A stretch of 64,000 nt of DNA from Epilithonimonas zeae (GTDB lineage Bacteria; Bacteroidota; Bacteroidia; Flavobacteriales; Weeksellaceae). A program made the position numbers and the translations under genes. Location: contig NZ_FSRK01000001.1 in the NCBI RefSeq assembly GCF_900141765.1, positions 186,001 to 250,000 on the forward strand, written 5' to 3'. Position 1 is the first letter of the stretch, and each line of letters begins with the position of its first letter. This document shows positions 16,875 through 25,343 of the stretch, in pieces. The notes under the pieces were generated by a model, which saw nothing but the letters and a program-made list of their open reading frames with translations, had not been told where the DNA came from and made no database searches.

Positions 16875-19040
16875 ATGAAAAGAATTTTACAGCTGTTTTT
16901 AACGGTTTTTGTTTTTGTTCTTTTTTCTGCGCAGGCAAGTTTAAGACCTATTGCGAAAGAAGTAAAGGATTTTCAAAACAAAAAAGTAGTATTTAAGAAA
17001 GTCAATCCATTTACTTTGGATAACACAAGTGGTAAACAAATGATTTATCAACAAGCTGCGCGAGATGCTCAGGTTCTGAAATTGGATAAAAAGCAATTAT
17101 CAAATTTAGTAAGTGAAAAGCCGATAGCATTGGAAATGGATTTTCCTTTTGAGAATAGACAACTTACAGTAGAAATGGTAAGAGTTGATCTTTATTCTCC
17201 AGAGTTCAAAGCAGAAACAAACAAAAGACAAATTACCAATTATAAGAAAGGAGCTTTTTATAGAGGGATTATCAAAGGAGATAATACATCCGTTGTTGCA
17301 TTTAGTTTTTTTGATAATGACGTAGTAGGTATCGCTTCTGCAAATAATATTGGAAATGTAACTTTAGGAAAAGCTGTGAACTCCGAAGATTTTGTTGTTT
17401 ATAATGATCAGAAATTAACTGGAACAAACCCATTTATCTGTTCTGCCGACGAGTTAATGGAGAATGAAGCACAAAAAGTAAGATTTGACCCCAAAACTTC
17501 CAAAGCTCCACAGATGACAGATGCTTGTGTGAGAGTTTATTATGAGATTTGTTATAAACCCTTTCAACAAAACGGAAGCGATGTAACTAATACAATCAAC
17601 TGGATATCAGCTGTTCATAATAATATCAATACATTATATGTTAATGATGGTGTTAAAATGTCTCTAAAAACAGTTTATGTTTGGGAGACAGCAGATCCTT
17701 ATACAGGTAGTTATAGTGCAAACTTAGCTGCATTTAGATCCAACAGGACTACATTTGAAGGAGATCTTGCGCATCTTGTAAATTATCCTTCTACAACCAG
17801 TGTAGCTTATCTTAACTCTTTGTGTACAACCAATCGTTATGCATACTCAGGCATTAATATGACCTATAGCAATATCCCAACTTATTCTTGGACCGTTATG
17901 GCAATGACACACGAGATGGGCCATGCTTTAGGTTCTCCCCACACACACGCTTGTTCTTGGAATGGAGACGGAACCGCTATCGATGGATGTGCGCCGACTT
18001 ACAGACCTGATCTTGCAGAAGGAGATTGTCCTATTGGTCCTATTCCTACAGATGGAGGTACAATTATGAGTTATTGTCACTTGGTGTCAACTGGTATCAA
18101 TTTCACAAAAGGTTTTGGCGAACAGCCAGGCGCTTTAATCAGACAAACAGTTGATTCCAAGGCTTGTTTGAGTGGGAATTGTGTGACGGCTTGTGCAACT
18201 ACAGTTACTGGATTATCTATTCCTACTGTTGCTAAGACTACAGCTTCAGTTGTTATTACTGATGCCACTTCTGCTGAATGGAAATACCGAGTGAGTTTAA
18301 TGGATGGAACAGTGGCTCAATCTGGTACTACTACAGAAAAAAGTTTTACATTAAGTGGTCTTGCACAAGGTACTTTTTATAAAATAGAAATCGGGACAGA
18401 TTGCTCCCCTGCATATCAAAGATCTCAGATCATTTTGACAGACGATGACTGGTGTGGGAAAACAATAACTGATACTGGTGGTATTAATGGTAATTATTCT
18501 GATAGTGAAACTTGGAGTAAAACATTCTACCCTGAAAATGATAATGAAAAATTAAAAATAACTTTCCAAGAGTTTAATTTGGAAGATGGTTATGACTTCT
18601 TGACGGTTAGAAATGGTCCTTCTACAACTTCTCCTGTTTTTACAGGGGCTAGTAATATGACTGGTACAACAATAAGAGGACCTTTCGAGTCTACCCATGC
18701 AACTGGGGCAATTACATTAGTCTTCAGATCGGATACTATGGTTAATGAAGCTGGTTTTAAAGCATTATTAAACTGTTCAGTTTTAGGAACTGATGAATTC
18801 AATTCTCAAAAATCAATTTCGATATCTCCAAATCCGGTTAAAAATCAATTTAAAATTGATGGACAACAGAAAATCGAGAACGTGAAAGTTTTTGATCAAT
18901 CGGGTAAATTGGTGAGAGAGTTTAATTCAGATTCTCTATCAAGAAACAGCTTCGATGTTTCAAAATTAAAGACAGGAACATACATTGTAACCATTAAATC
19001 TTCTAAAGAAACTGTTAGTAAGAAATTAATCAAAGAATAA
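16875..19040 (+). CDS. Secreted reprolysin-type zinc metalloprotease with T9SS sorting domain
   Basis: The 721-residue protein starts with a Sec signal peptide (MKRILQLFLTVFVFVLFSAQ). A propeptide-like region of about 200 residues precedes a metzincin domain with the full zinc site HEMGHALGSPH (His346, Glu347, His350, Gly353, His356) and several cysteines. A fibronectin III-like domain (about 450-515) and a CUB-like domain (about 535-640, DDWCGKTITDTGG then FLTVRNGP) follow. The last ~75 residues are a T9SS type A sorting domain ending VSKKLIKE. It is probably an exported endopeptidase; the target is unknown. A terminator follows directly. Confidence 0.92.
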   Translation: MKRILQLFLTVFVFVLFSAQASLRPIAKEVKDFQNKKVVFKKVNPFTLDNTSGKQMIYQQAARDAQVLKLDKKQLSNLVSEKPIALEMDFPFENRQLTVEMVRVDLYSPEFKAETNKRQITNYKKGAFYRGIIKGDNTSVVAFSFFDNDVVGIASANNIGNVTLGKAVNSEDFVVYNDQKLTGTNPFICSADELMENEAQKVRFDPKTSKAPQMTDACVRVYYEICYKPFQQNGSDVTNTINWISAVHNNINTLYVNDGVKMSLKTVYVWETADPYTGSYSANLAAFRSNRTTFEGDLAHLVNYPSTTSVAYLNSLCTTNRYAYSGINMTYSNIPTYSWTVMAMTHEMGHALGSPHTHACSWNGDGTAIDGCAPTYRPDLAEGDCPIGPIPTDGGTIMSYCHLVSTGINFTKGFGEQPGALIRQTVDSKACLSGNCVTACATTVTGLSIPTVAKTTASVVITDATSAEWKYRVSLMDGTVAQSGTTTEKSFTLSGLAQGTFYKIEIGTDCSPAYQRSQIILTDDDWCGKTITDTGGINGNYSDSETWSKTFYPENDNEKLKITFQEFNLEDGYDFLTVRNGPSTTSPVFTGASNMTGTTIRGPFESTHATGAITLVFRSDTMVNEAGFKALLNCSVLGTDEFNSQKSISISPNPVKNQFKIDGQQKIENVKVFDQSGKLVREFNSDSLSRNSFDVSKLKTGTYIVTIKSSKETVSKKLIKE

Positions 19041-19057
19041 TATTCTTAAATCAAAAT

Positions 19058-19087
19058 AAAAACCGGCGAATATTTGCCGGTTTTTTT
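19058..19087. terminator. Bidirectional terminator between metalloprotease and SAM-hydrolase genes
   Basis: AAACCGGC (19060-19067) pairs with GCCGGTTT (19076-19083), followed by seven T on the plus strand and an A-rich tract on the other side. It lies between two convergent stop codons. Confidence 0.85.
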
Positions 19088-19913
19088 ATGTAAATTCTAT
19101 GTAGATTTTCTCGCCAGCATTCATTCCGAAAAGCGTAGAGGCACCGTTCAGAACACTGCCTTTATAAATGGTAATTTCTAATAAGTCTGCATCATTAAAA
19201 ATGACAGAAGATTTTCCATGGAATTCCTGTTCTCTGCTCCAATCGGTTACAACATCTGTGTATTGTTCCATGATTTTTGACAAAACAATATTTCGGAATT
19301 TAACCGTGAAATCGTTATTGATAGAGGCGTGCTTTTCGAAAAATTTTCGGCTGATATTGGAAACCACATTTCCAAAATTATCAATATACATCACTTCACC
19401 AACAATCATTTTTTCAGTTTCGTTGTAAATGGCTTTTGGAAAAGAAATGTCTTTTATCGTTTTGATTTTTCTTCCAATCACTTCAGGCAGACCACCTTTG
19501 TAAAGGTGCATAGCTGCAGGAACAAAAATATCTGTCGATGGAAAAGAAACCTTGTCATCAAATCTGTTATTAAGAGTTATTTCATAAATAGCTTCTGGTT
19601 TGATGTCAAAAAACATGAGGTTAATGATTCCATTATCTGCACAAATGAAATAATGGCCATCGATTTTGGTAATAATATTCTTCCTCGATTTATGATGAAA
19701 GCTGTCTACGGAAATGATGTGGATACTTCCTTCCGGGAAAAATTTATAGGCGTTTCTTACAATGTAAGCTGTCTGTAAAAGATTGTAAGCCGTTATGTTA
19801 TGTGTGATATCAATCACTTTTACATCCTCGCTCCAGCTGAGTATTTTTCCCTTGATACTTGCAACCCGATGGTCTACAAGTCCGTAATCTGAAGTAAGCG
19901 TAATGACTGACAT
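19086..19913 (-). CDS. SAM hydroxide adenosyltransferase (DUF62) family protein
   Basis: The 275-residue cytoplasmic protein belongs to the fluorinase/chlorinase-related family whose common members hydrolyse S-adenosylmethionine to adenosine and methionine. Visible marks are the opening MSVITLTSDYGLVDHRVASIKG, VKVIDITHNI, the ADNGIINLMF stretch and, in the C-terminal barrel, GEVMYIDNFGNVVSNI. The fluorinase-specific loop is not evident, so the hydroxide-using version is more likely. Its physiological role is unclear. The gene is monocistronic, facing the metalloprotease terminator. Confidence 0.88.
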   Translation of the reverse strand: MSVITLTSDYGLVDHRVASIKGKILSWSEDVKVIDITHNITAYNLLQTAYIVRNAYKFFPEGSIHIISVDSFHHKSRKNIITKIDGHYFICADNGIINLMFFDIKPEAIYEITLNNRFDDKVSFPSTDIFVPAAMHLYKGGLPEVIGRKIKTIKDISFPKAIYNETEKMIVGEVMYIDNFGNVVSNISRKFFEKHASINNDFTVKFRNIVLSKIMEQYTDVVTDWSREQEFHGKSSVIFNDADLLEITIYKGSVLNGASTLFGMNAGEKIYIEFT

Positions 19914-19982
19914 TTGATAAGATTTGTTGCAAATTTAATATAAATCAATTTTTAAAGGCGCATAAGATGTCAAATCTATTCA

Positions 19983-19990
19983 TATATTTG
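19983..19990 (+). promoter_or_regulatory. Candidate -7 element of the phoH promoter
   Basis: TATATTTG is a perfect match to the Bacteroidota -7 consensus TAnnTTTG and ends 24 bases before the phoH start codon. I do not see a convincing -33 TTTG at the usual distance. Confidence 0.45.
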
Positions 19991-20014
19991 TTAGACTAAC
20001 CACTAATATTATTT

Positions 20015-20962
20015 ATGTTCGAAATCAATTATGAACTACAAGATATCAACACCAAAACCTTTTATGGTGTCCAGAATCAAAATTTCAACCTTATAAAATC
20101 CAGCTTTCCAACGCTTAAAATCACGGGTCGTGATAATTTTATCTTTGCAATGGGAAACAGAGAAACTCTGGATGTTTTGAAGCAAAAACTCGATGATATT
20201 TCTGCTTACATTACCAAGCACAATTCTATAGAAATCAAACAATTGGAATCTCTTTTGAAATTAAAGGACGATTCTGAAAAACAATTGGTTTTTGATCAGG
20301 ATATTATCGTAAAAGGCGTCAATGGAAAAGCCATCAAAGCGAAGACTACCAATCTGAAAAAATTGGTAAAAGCATCTGAGAAAAAAGATATGGTTTTTGC
20401 GATTGGTCCTGCCGGAACGGGGAAAACATATACTAGTGTTGCTTTGGCTGTAAAAGCATTGCGAGATAAAGAAGTTAAAAGAATTATTCTCACAAGACCT
20501 GCCGTAGAAGCTGGCGAAAGTCTTGGTTTCCTGCCTGGTGACCTAAAAGAAAAATTAGACCCGTATATGCAGCCACTGTACGATGCGCTTCGTGATATGA
20601 TTCCACACGAGAAACTGGAAGGTTTTATGGAAAAAAGGATTATAGAAGTAGCACCTTTGGCTTTTATGAGAGGTAGAACTTTGGATGAGGCTTTTGTGAT
20701 TTTGGATGAAGCCCAGAACACCACGCATTCTCAAATGAAAATGTTCTTAACCAGAATGGGAATGAATGCCAAATTCATTATCACAGGTGATCCAAGCCAA
20801 ATTGATTTACCAAAAAATCAGCAGTCCGGACTTAAAGAATCTATGACTATTTTAAAAGATGTAGAAGAGATTGGTTTCGTACATCTTACAGAAGAAGATG
20901 TGGTAAGACATCCTGTTGTGAAGAAGATTATTATGGCTTATAATAATGTAGAAAGAAAATAA
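20015..20962 (+). CDS. PhoH-like P-loop ATPase
   Basis: The 315-residue protein is a PhoH-family ATPase. An N-terminal ~110-residue part leads into Walker A GPAGTGKT (131-138) and Walker B VILDEAQN (Asp231, Glu232); the sensor-type TGDPSQIDLP motif follows. Family members bind RNA and are linked to phosphate or RNA metabolism, but the exact activity is not settled. It is followed by outer-membrane protein genes and appears to have its own promoter. Confidence 0.9.
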   Translation: MFEINYELQDINTKTFYGVQNQNFNLIKSSFPTLKITGRDNFIFAMGNRETLDVLKQKLDDISAYITKHNSIEIKQLESLLKLKDDSEKQLVFDQDIIVKGVNGKAIKAKTTNLKKLVKASEKKDMVFAIGPAGTGKTYTSVALAVKALRDKEVKRIILTRPAVEAGESLGFLPGDLKEKLDPYMQPLYDALRDMIPHEKLEGFMEKRIIEVAPLAFMRGRTLDEAFVILDEAQNTTHSQMKMFLTRMGMNAKFIITGDPSQIDLPKNQQSGLKESMTILKDVEEIGFVHLTEEDVVRHPVVKKIIMAYNNVERK

Positions 20963-21021
20963 AAATTGATTTTTGGTATAAAACTTGGTTAAGGTTTCCT
21001 GGAAATTAAATTTTTAAAACT

Positions 21022-21543
21022 ATGAAAAAGTTATTTTTAGCTGCTGCGATTGCTGTATTTGGTTTATCACAAGCTCAAGAAGGATTTAAATTAGGTGCTC
21101 ACATTGGAGCTCCAACTACAGGTAACTCACCATTCACTTTAGGATTAGACGCTGCTTATAGATGGAATATTGCAAAAGGGTTTGACCTTGGTGTTGCAAC
21201 AGGATATTCTCATTATATAGGTAAAAGTTATGATTATCCAGGAGGATCAATAAAAGCTGATGATTTTGGTTTTATTCCTGTAGCAGTTTCAGGTAAATAT
21301 TCATTTTCTGGTGCACCAATCGGAGTAGGACTTGACTTAGGATATGCAATATCTACGGCAGACAATGTTAATGGAGGTTTCTATGCAGTTCCAAAATTTA
21401 TGTATAATATGCCAACAGGTGAACTATACATTGGTTATCAAAGTATTGCAGGAGACAACAGAAGATATTACGATGACCGCCCGGTTGTCGGGAAGGAATC
21501 TGTCGGTGCAGTAATCGTAGGATATAATTTTTATTTGAAATAA
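21022..21543 (+). CDS. Small outer-membrane beta-barrel protein, first of two
   Basis: The 173-residue protein has a Sec signal peptide (MKKLFLAAAIAVFGLSQAQ) and alternating short strands with glycine turns (LGAHIGAPTTGN, DLGVATGYSHYIG, GVGLDLGYAIST), ending in the aromatic VIVGYNFYLK typical of the last barrel strand. It probably forms an eight-stranded barrel. The signal peptide closely resembles that of the next gene, suggesting a shared origin. Function unknown. Confidence 0.8.
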   Translation: MKKLFLAAAIAVFGLSQAQEGFKLGAHIGAPTTGNSPFTLGLDAAYRWNIAKGFDLGVATGYSHYIGKSYDYPGGSIKADDFGFIPVAVSGKYSFSGAPIGVGLDLGYAISTADNVNGGFYAVPKFMYNMPTGELYIGYQSIAGDNRRYYDDRPVVGKESVGAVIVGYNFYLK

Positions 21544-21570
21544 GAATAAGTATTTCACAAAATAGATTTA

Positions 21571-21602
21571 AAAACTCCAGTCTTTTTAGACTGGAGTTTT
21601 TT
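21571..21602 (+). terminator. Terminator after the first outer-membrane gene
   Basis: AAAACTCCAGTC (21571-21582) pairs perfectly with GACTGGAGTTTT (21589-21600), followed by T residues. Confidence 0.88.
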
Positions 21603-21663
21603 ATTTGTTCGAATCTTAAAAAAAATGCTGAGTTGCATTAATTTTAGATTTTTTATAATTTAT

Positions 21664-21693
21664 TTTGAAGTTTGGAAAAAAATATTAATTTAG
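21664..21693 (+). promoter_or_regulatory. Candidate promoter of the second outer-membrane gene
   Basis: TTTG at 21664-21667 is followed after 18 bases by TAATTTAG (21686-21693), one mismatch from TAnnTTTG. This fits the -33/-7 arrangement and lies about 50 bases before the start codon. Confidence 0.4.
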
Positions 21694-21743
21694 CAATGTT
21701 TTAAGTTAAATTAACAATTAATAACATTTTTAAAATTACAACT

Positions 21744-22304
21744 ATGAAAAAATTAATTTTTACAGCCGCAATTGCAATCTTTGGATTGTCCAATGCACAA
21801 ACTTTTGGTTTAAAGGCTGGTGCCAATGTTTCAAGTGTTTCGAATTCGGAAGATAGTAAAGCTAAATTTGGATTTTACGCCGGAGCTTTTGTTAATGTTC
21901 CAATTGCAGAGATTTTCAGTCTTCAACCTGAAGTACTTTATAATAGTAAAGGAGTAAAGTATGATGGAGCAGGTGACGGAAAATTAAATTTAGATTATAT
22001 TTCAGTACCTGTAATGTTCCAATATAAAGCAACACCTCAGTTCTATCTAGAAGCTGGCCCAGAATTCAGTTTTGCGATTAGTGCAAAAGAAAAATGGGAT
22101 GGTGGTTCAGAAGATGCAAAAGACTTTATAAACGGATTTGATTTAGGGATTGGTTTAGGAGCTGGATATAATTTCACTTCTAGTTTAGGTGCAAATGTAA
22201 GATATGTTGCCGGTGTTACAGATATTATCAAAGATAATGACGGAAGTGATTCTTATAGAAACGGAGTTTTCCAATTTGGTTTAACTTACAAGTTTGGAAA
22301 ATAA
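21744..22304 (+). CDS. Porin-family outer-membrane beta-barrel protein, second of two
   Basis: The 186-residue protein has a signal peptide (MKKLIFTAAIAIFGLSNAQ) and the PorT/OmpA-like barrel pattern common in Bacteroidota: FGLKAGANVSSVS at the start, FSLQPEVLYNSKGVKYDG, YISVPVMFQYKA, FYLEAGPEFSF, and a final FQFGLTYKFGK. It should sit in the outer membrane. The ligand or role is unknown. It has a terminator on each side, so it is transcribed alone. Confidence 0.87.
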   Translation: MKKLIFTAAIAIFGLSNAQTFGLKAGANVSSVSNSEDSKAKFGFYAGAFVNVPIAEIFSLQPEVLYNSKGVKYDGAGDGKLNLDYISVPVMFQYKATPQFYLEAGPEFSFAISAKEKWDGGSEDAKDFINGFDLGIGLGAGYNFTSSLGANVRYVAGVTDIIKDNDGSDSYRNGVFQFGLTYKFGK

Positions 22305-22326
22305 TTTTATTTAAAATAAATAATTC

Positions 22327-22354
22327 AAACCACTCAAATCTGAGTGGTTTTTTT
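22327..22354 (+). terminator. Terminator after the second outer-membrane gene
   Basis: AAACCACTCA (22327-22336) pairs with TGAGTGGTTT (22341-22350) around an AATC loop, followed by a T run. Confidence 0.88.
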
Positions 22355-22429
22355 ATGGAATTTTTATAACCGCAGATTTTTTGAGGTCATCAAAAAAACG
22401 TAATTTCGCAAGAAAGCAAATCCAATATA

Positions 22430-23281
22430 ATGAGCAAATCAATAGAAGAGCTGAAAAGCCTTTCAACGCAGATCAGAAGAGATATTCTGAGAATGGTTCA
22501 CGCTGTAAACAGTGGTCACCCCGGAGGATCTCTTGGTTGTACAGAATATTTCGTAGCACTTTACGGCGAAGTGATGAACTACAAACTACCTTTTACTATG
22601 GAAGGTAAGAATGAAGATTTATTTTTCCTTTCAAACGGGCATATTTCTCCGGTGTTTTATAGCACACTGGCGAGATTTGGTTTTTTTCCGGTTGCAGAAT
22701 TGGCAACCTTTAGAAAATTAAACTCAAGATTACAAGGTCACCCAACGACACACGAAGGTTTACCGGGAATCAGAGTGGCTTCAGGTTCTTTAGGTCAAGG
22801 TTTGTCGGTTGCTTTAGGAGCTGCTCAGGGTAAAAAATTAGACGGAGATAATTCTTTGGTTTACACACTTCACGGTGATGGTGAGTTGCAGGAAGGTCAA
22901 AACTGGGAAGCATTGATGTATGCATCTGCAAAAAAAGTAGATAACATCATCGCAACTATAGATTATAACGGGAGACAGATTGATGGAGATACAGATGATG
23001 TATTGTCTTTGGGAGATTTGAGAGGAAAATTAGAAGCTTTCGGATGGTTGGTTCTTGAAGAGAAAAACGGAAACGATCTGGAAGCAGTTATCGGAATCTT
23101 AAACAGAGCAAAAGCAGAAACCGGAAACGGAAAACCTGTTGCGATTCTTCTTCATACAGAGATGGGAAGTGGTGTAGATTTTATGGTAGGAAGTCACGCT
23201 TGGCACGGAAAAGCGCCTAATGATGAGCAGTTGGCAACAGCTTTCAAACAATTATACTTAGAAGCACCAGCAGATTATTAA
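22430..23281 (+). CDS. Transketolase, N-terminal subunit
   Basis: This 283-residue protein is the thiamine-diphosphate-binding half of a split transketolase, which moves two-carbon units between sugar phosphates in the pentose phosphate pathway. Motifs are VNSGHPGGSLGCTEYFVALYG near the N-terminus and the cofactor signature HGDGELQEGQNWEALMYASA...IDYNGRQIDG (about residues 144-183). LPGIRVASGSLGQGLSVALGAA is also typical. The C-terminal half is encoded separately 87 bases downstream; the two should assemble into one enzyme. Confidence 0.93.
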   Translation: MSKSIEELKSLSTQIRRDILRMVHAVNSGHPGGSLGCTEYFVALYGEVMNYKLPFTMEGKNEDLFFLSNGHISPVFYSTLARFGFFPVAELATFRKLNSRLQGHPTTHEGLPGIRVASGSLGQGLSVALGAAQGKKLDGDNSLVYTLHGDGELQEGQNWEALMYASAKKVDNIIATIDYNGRQIDGDTDDVLSLGDLRGKLEAFGWLVLEEKNGNDLEAVIGILNRAKAETGNGKPVAILLHTEMGSGVDFMVGSHAWHGKAPNDEQLATAFKQLYLEAPADY

Positions 23282-23368
23282 TTATCAATGATAAATTATT
23301 AATGATGAGTGATTTATTATCAATAATATAAAATCATTTATCAACTATCATCCATCAATTATAATAAA

Positions 23369-24322
23369 ATGAAATATACATACACAGAAAAAAAAGATAC
23401 ACGTTCAGGCTTCGGAGCAGGATTGGCAGAGTTAGCTGATACTAATCCAAATGTTGTGGCACTTTGCGCAGACCTAATTGGATCGCTTAAAATGGAGAAA
23501 TTCATAGAAAAAGCACCGGAAAGATTTTTCCAGACAGGTATTGCTGAGGCTAATATGATGGGCTTGGCTGCCGGTCTTACAATCAATGGGAAAATTCCTT
23601 TTGCCGGGACTTTTGCCAACTTTGCAACTTCTCGAGTTTACGACCAGATTCGTCAATCGATTGCTTATTCTAACAAGAATGTAAAAATTGCAGCTTCTCA
23701 CGCTGGAGTTACTTTGGGTGAAGATGGCGCAACACATCAGGTTTTGGAAGACATCGGGATGATGAAAATGTTACCGGGAATGACGGTAATCAATCCTTGC
23801 GATTATAACCAGACAAAAGCGGCAACTTTGGCTGCTGCTGCACACGAAGGTCCTGTTTATTTGAGATTCGGACGTCCTGTAGTTCCTGTTTTTATTCCGG
23901 AGGATATGCCTTTCGAGATTGGAAAAGGAATTCTTTTACAAGAGGGAACAGATGTAACGATTGTTGCAACCGGACATTTGGTTTGGGAATCTTTGTTAGC
24001 GGCAGATGAGTTGGAAAAAGAAGGTATTTCGGTTGAAATTATCAATATCCACACCATCAAACCTTTGGATGAAGAGATTATCTTGAAGTCTGTAGAGAAA
24101 ACTGGTAAATTAGTTTCTGCAGAGGAACATAATTATCTTGGTGGACTTGGTGAATCTGTCGCTGGAATGCTTGCAAGAAGAAGACCAACGCCTCAGGAAT
24201 TTGTAGCGGTACACGATACTTTCGGGGAATCTGGAACACCGGCAGAATTGATGAAGAAGTATGAAATCGATGCAGATGCTGTGATAAAAGCAGTGAAAAG
24301 AATCATCGAAAGAACAAAATAA
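23369..24322 (+). CDS. Transketolase, C-terminal subunit
   Basis: The 317-residue protein supplies the pyrimidine-binding and C-terminal domains of transketolase. It shows ERFFQTGIAEANMMGLAAGL (with the catalytic Glu that activates thiamine diphosphate), GVTLGEDGATHQVLEDIGMM, and the C-terminal HTIKPLDEEIILKS and AEEHNYLGGLGESV stretches. Split transketolases are common in archaea and in Bacteroidota. The AT-rich spacer between the halves shows no terminator, so co-transcription is expected. Confidence 0.93.
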   Translation: MKYTYTEKKDTRSGFGAGLAELADTNPNVVALCADLIGSLKMEKFIEKAPERFFQTGIAEANMMGLAAGLTINGKIPFAGTFANFATSRVYDQIRQSIAYSNKNVKIAASHAGVTLGEDGATHQVLEDIGMMKMLPGMTVINPCDYNQTKAATLAAAAHEGPVYLRFGRPVVPVFIPEDMPFEIGKGILLQEGTDVTIVATGHLVWESLLAADELEKEGISVEIINIHTIKPLDEEIILKSVEKTGKLVSAEEHNYLGGLGESVAGMLARRRPTPQEFVAVHDTFGESGTPAELMKKYEIDADAVIKAVKRIIERTK

Positions 24323-24345
24323 TTTTAATTAATTATATCTTATAG

Positions 24346-24371
24346 AATCCACCGTTATGGTGGATTTTTTT
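24346..24371 (+). terminator. Terminator after the transketolase genes
   Basis: AATCCACC (24346-24353) pairs with GGTGGATT (24359-24366), followed by six T. Confidence 0.85.
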
Positions 24372-24401
24372 GTTTGACGACTAATTTAAATGTAATCTCA
24401 A

Positions 24402-24551
24402 CTGCGCAACCCAAACAGAAATCTGTGAAGGTTTAATCTGACCTGCGCAACTCAAACATAAATCTGTAAAGGTTTAATCTGACCTGCGGAACTCAAACAG
24501 ATATCTGTGAAAGTCTAATCTGACTTGGCAAATCAAAACAGACTTTTGTAT
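24402..24551. repeat. 41-bp tandem repeat, three units plus a degenerate fourth
   Basis: Three direct units of exactly 41 bp lie at 24402-24442, 24443-24483 and 24484-24524 (consensus start CTGCGCAACTCAAACAGA, end GGTTTAATCTGAC). A decayed part-unit follows to about 24551. Each unit carries a short CAGA-n-ATCTG inverted repeat, perfect in the third (CAGATATCTG). There are no spacers between units, so it is not a CRISPR array. Together with the terminator it fills the spacer between the transketolase gene and the next gene. Confidence 0.85.
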
Positions 24552-24621
24552 CAATTAAAAATAGATGGTTTTAAATCATCTGTTTTTTTATTTTTAATGA
24601 ATTATTAAAAAAACACATTGA

Positions 24622-25297
24622 ATGAAAATTACATTATCAGAATTGTCGACCAAAGATTTGACGACACTCGCACAGAGAATCATCAGCACAGCAGATAGGG
24701 AAATATTTGGTAATCTTTTCGCATCCTCTTTTGGCAGACATCAAAGCAGAAAATACTGATTATGATAAGGCTTATGGCAAAGCAAGTTTCAGTGGAAAAG
24801 GAAAATTGGTTGCTGATGCGGATGCTGAGAGAGATACTGCATTCCGAAACCTCAAAAAATTTCTGGATGGCTACAAAGATATGCCACGATTGCCGAATTA
24901 TCAGATGGCAGATGCGCTTTATCAGATTATTAAAAAGTATGGTCTGGCGCTGGATAAGCTCAGTTATTCTTCGCAAACTGCCCAAATGAAAAAACTTCTG
25001 GAGGAACTGCAACAACCCGAGAATCAACAGAAAATTGATGCGCTTTTTCTGACTTCAACCATAGATGACCTGAAGGTCCAACAAAGTACTTTTGAAGAAT
25101 TATTTGCTGAGCAGGCGACTTCCAATGCAGAATTAAGGCTCACAAAAAGTGCGTCTGCCACCCGAAGAGCATTGGAAAAAGTGCTAAAGTCTTTTCTGAA
25201 TCTTCTCACTGCAATGAAAAATGTGACTGAATGGCGTCTGCTTTATGCGGAGATGAATGAATTGGTAATGGCGGCGAAGAATTCTGACCTCAATTAA
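24622..25297 (+). pseudogene. Unknown helical protein gene (DUF6261-like) with an apparent +1 frameshift
   Basis: ATG 24622 opens MKITLSELSTKDLTTLAQRI and continues through STADREIFGN before this frame stops at about 24759. From about 24715 the next frame reads SHPLLADIKAENTDYDKAYGK and continues to 25297. Removing one T from the TTTT run near 24713 joins the two into one ~225-residue helical protein. The layout resembles Bacteroidota DUF6261-type proteins, which I offer only as a tentative match. The long intact remainder argues that the lesion is recent or a sequencing error. Confidence 0.65.
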
Positions 25298-25343
25298 TTG
25301 TTCTAAAAGTCCATTATTCGCTCTCAATTTTTTATTTTTGAAG

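Noticed and set aside
23282..23368. AT-rich spacer between the transketolase halves as a regulatory element
   Set aside because: It contains several overlapping TTATCAAT/ATTGATAA words but at this base composition short palindromes are expected, and no clear promoter or terminator is present.
24402..24524. 41-bp direct repeats as a possible CRISPR array
   Set aside because: The units are contiguous with no spacers, and there are no cas genes in the window.
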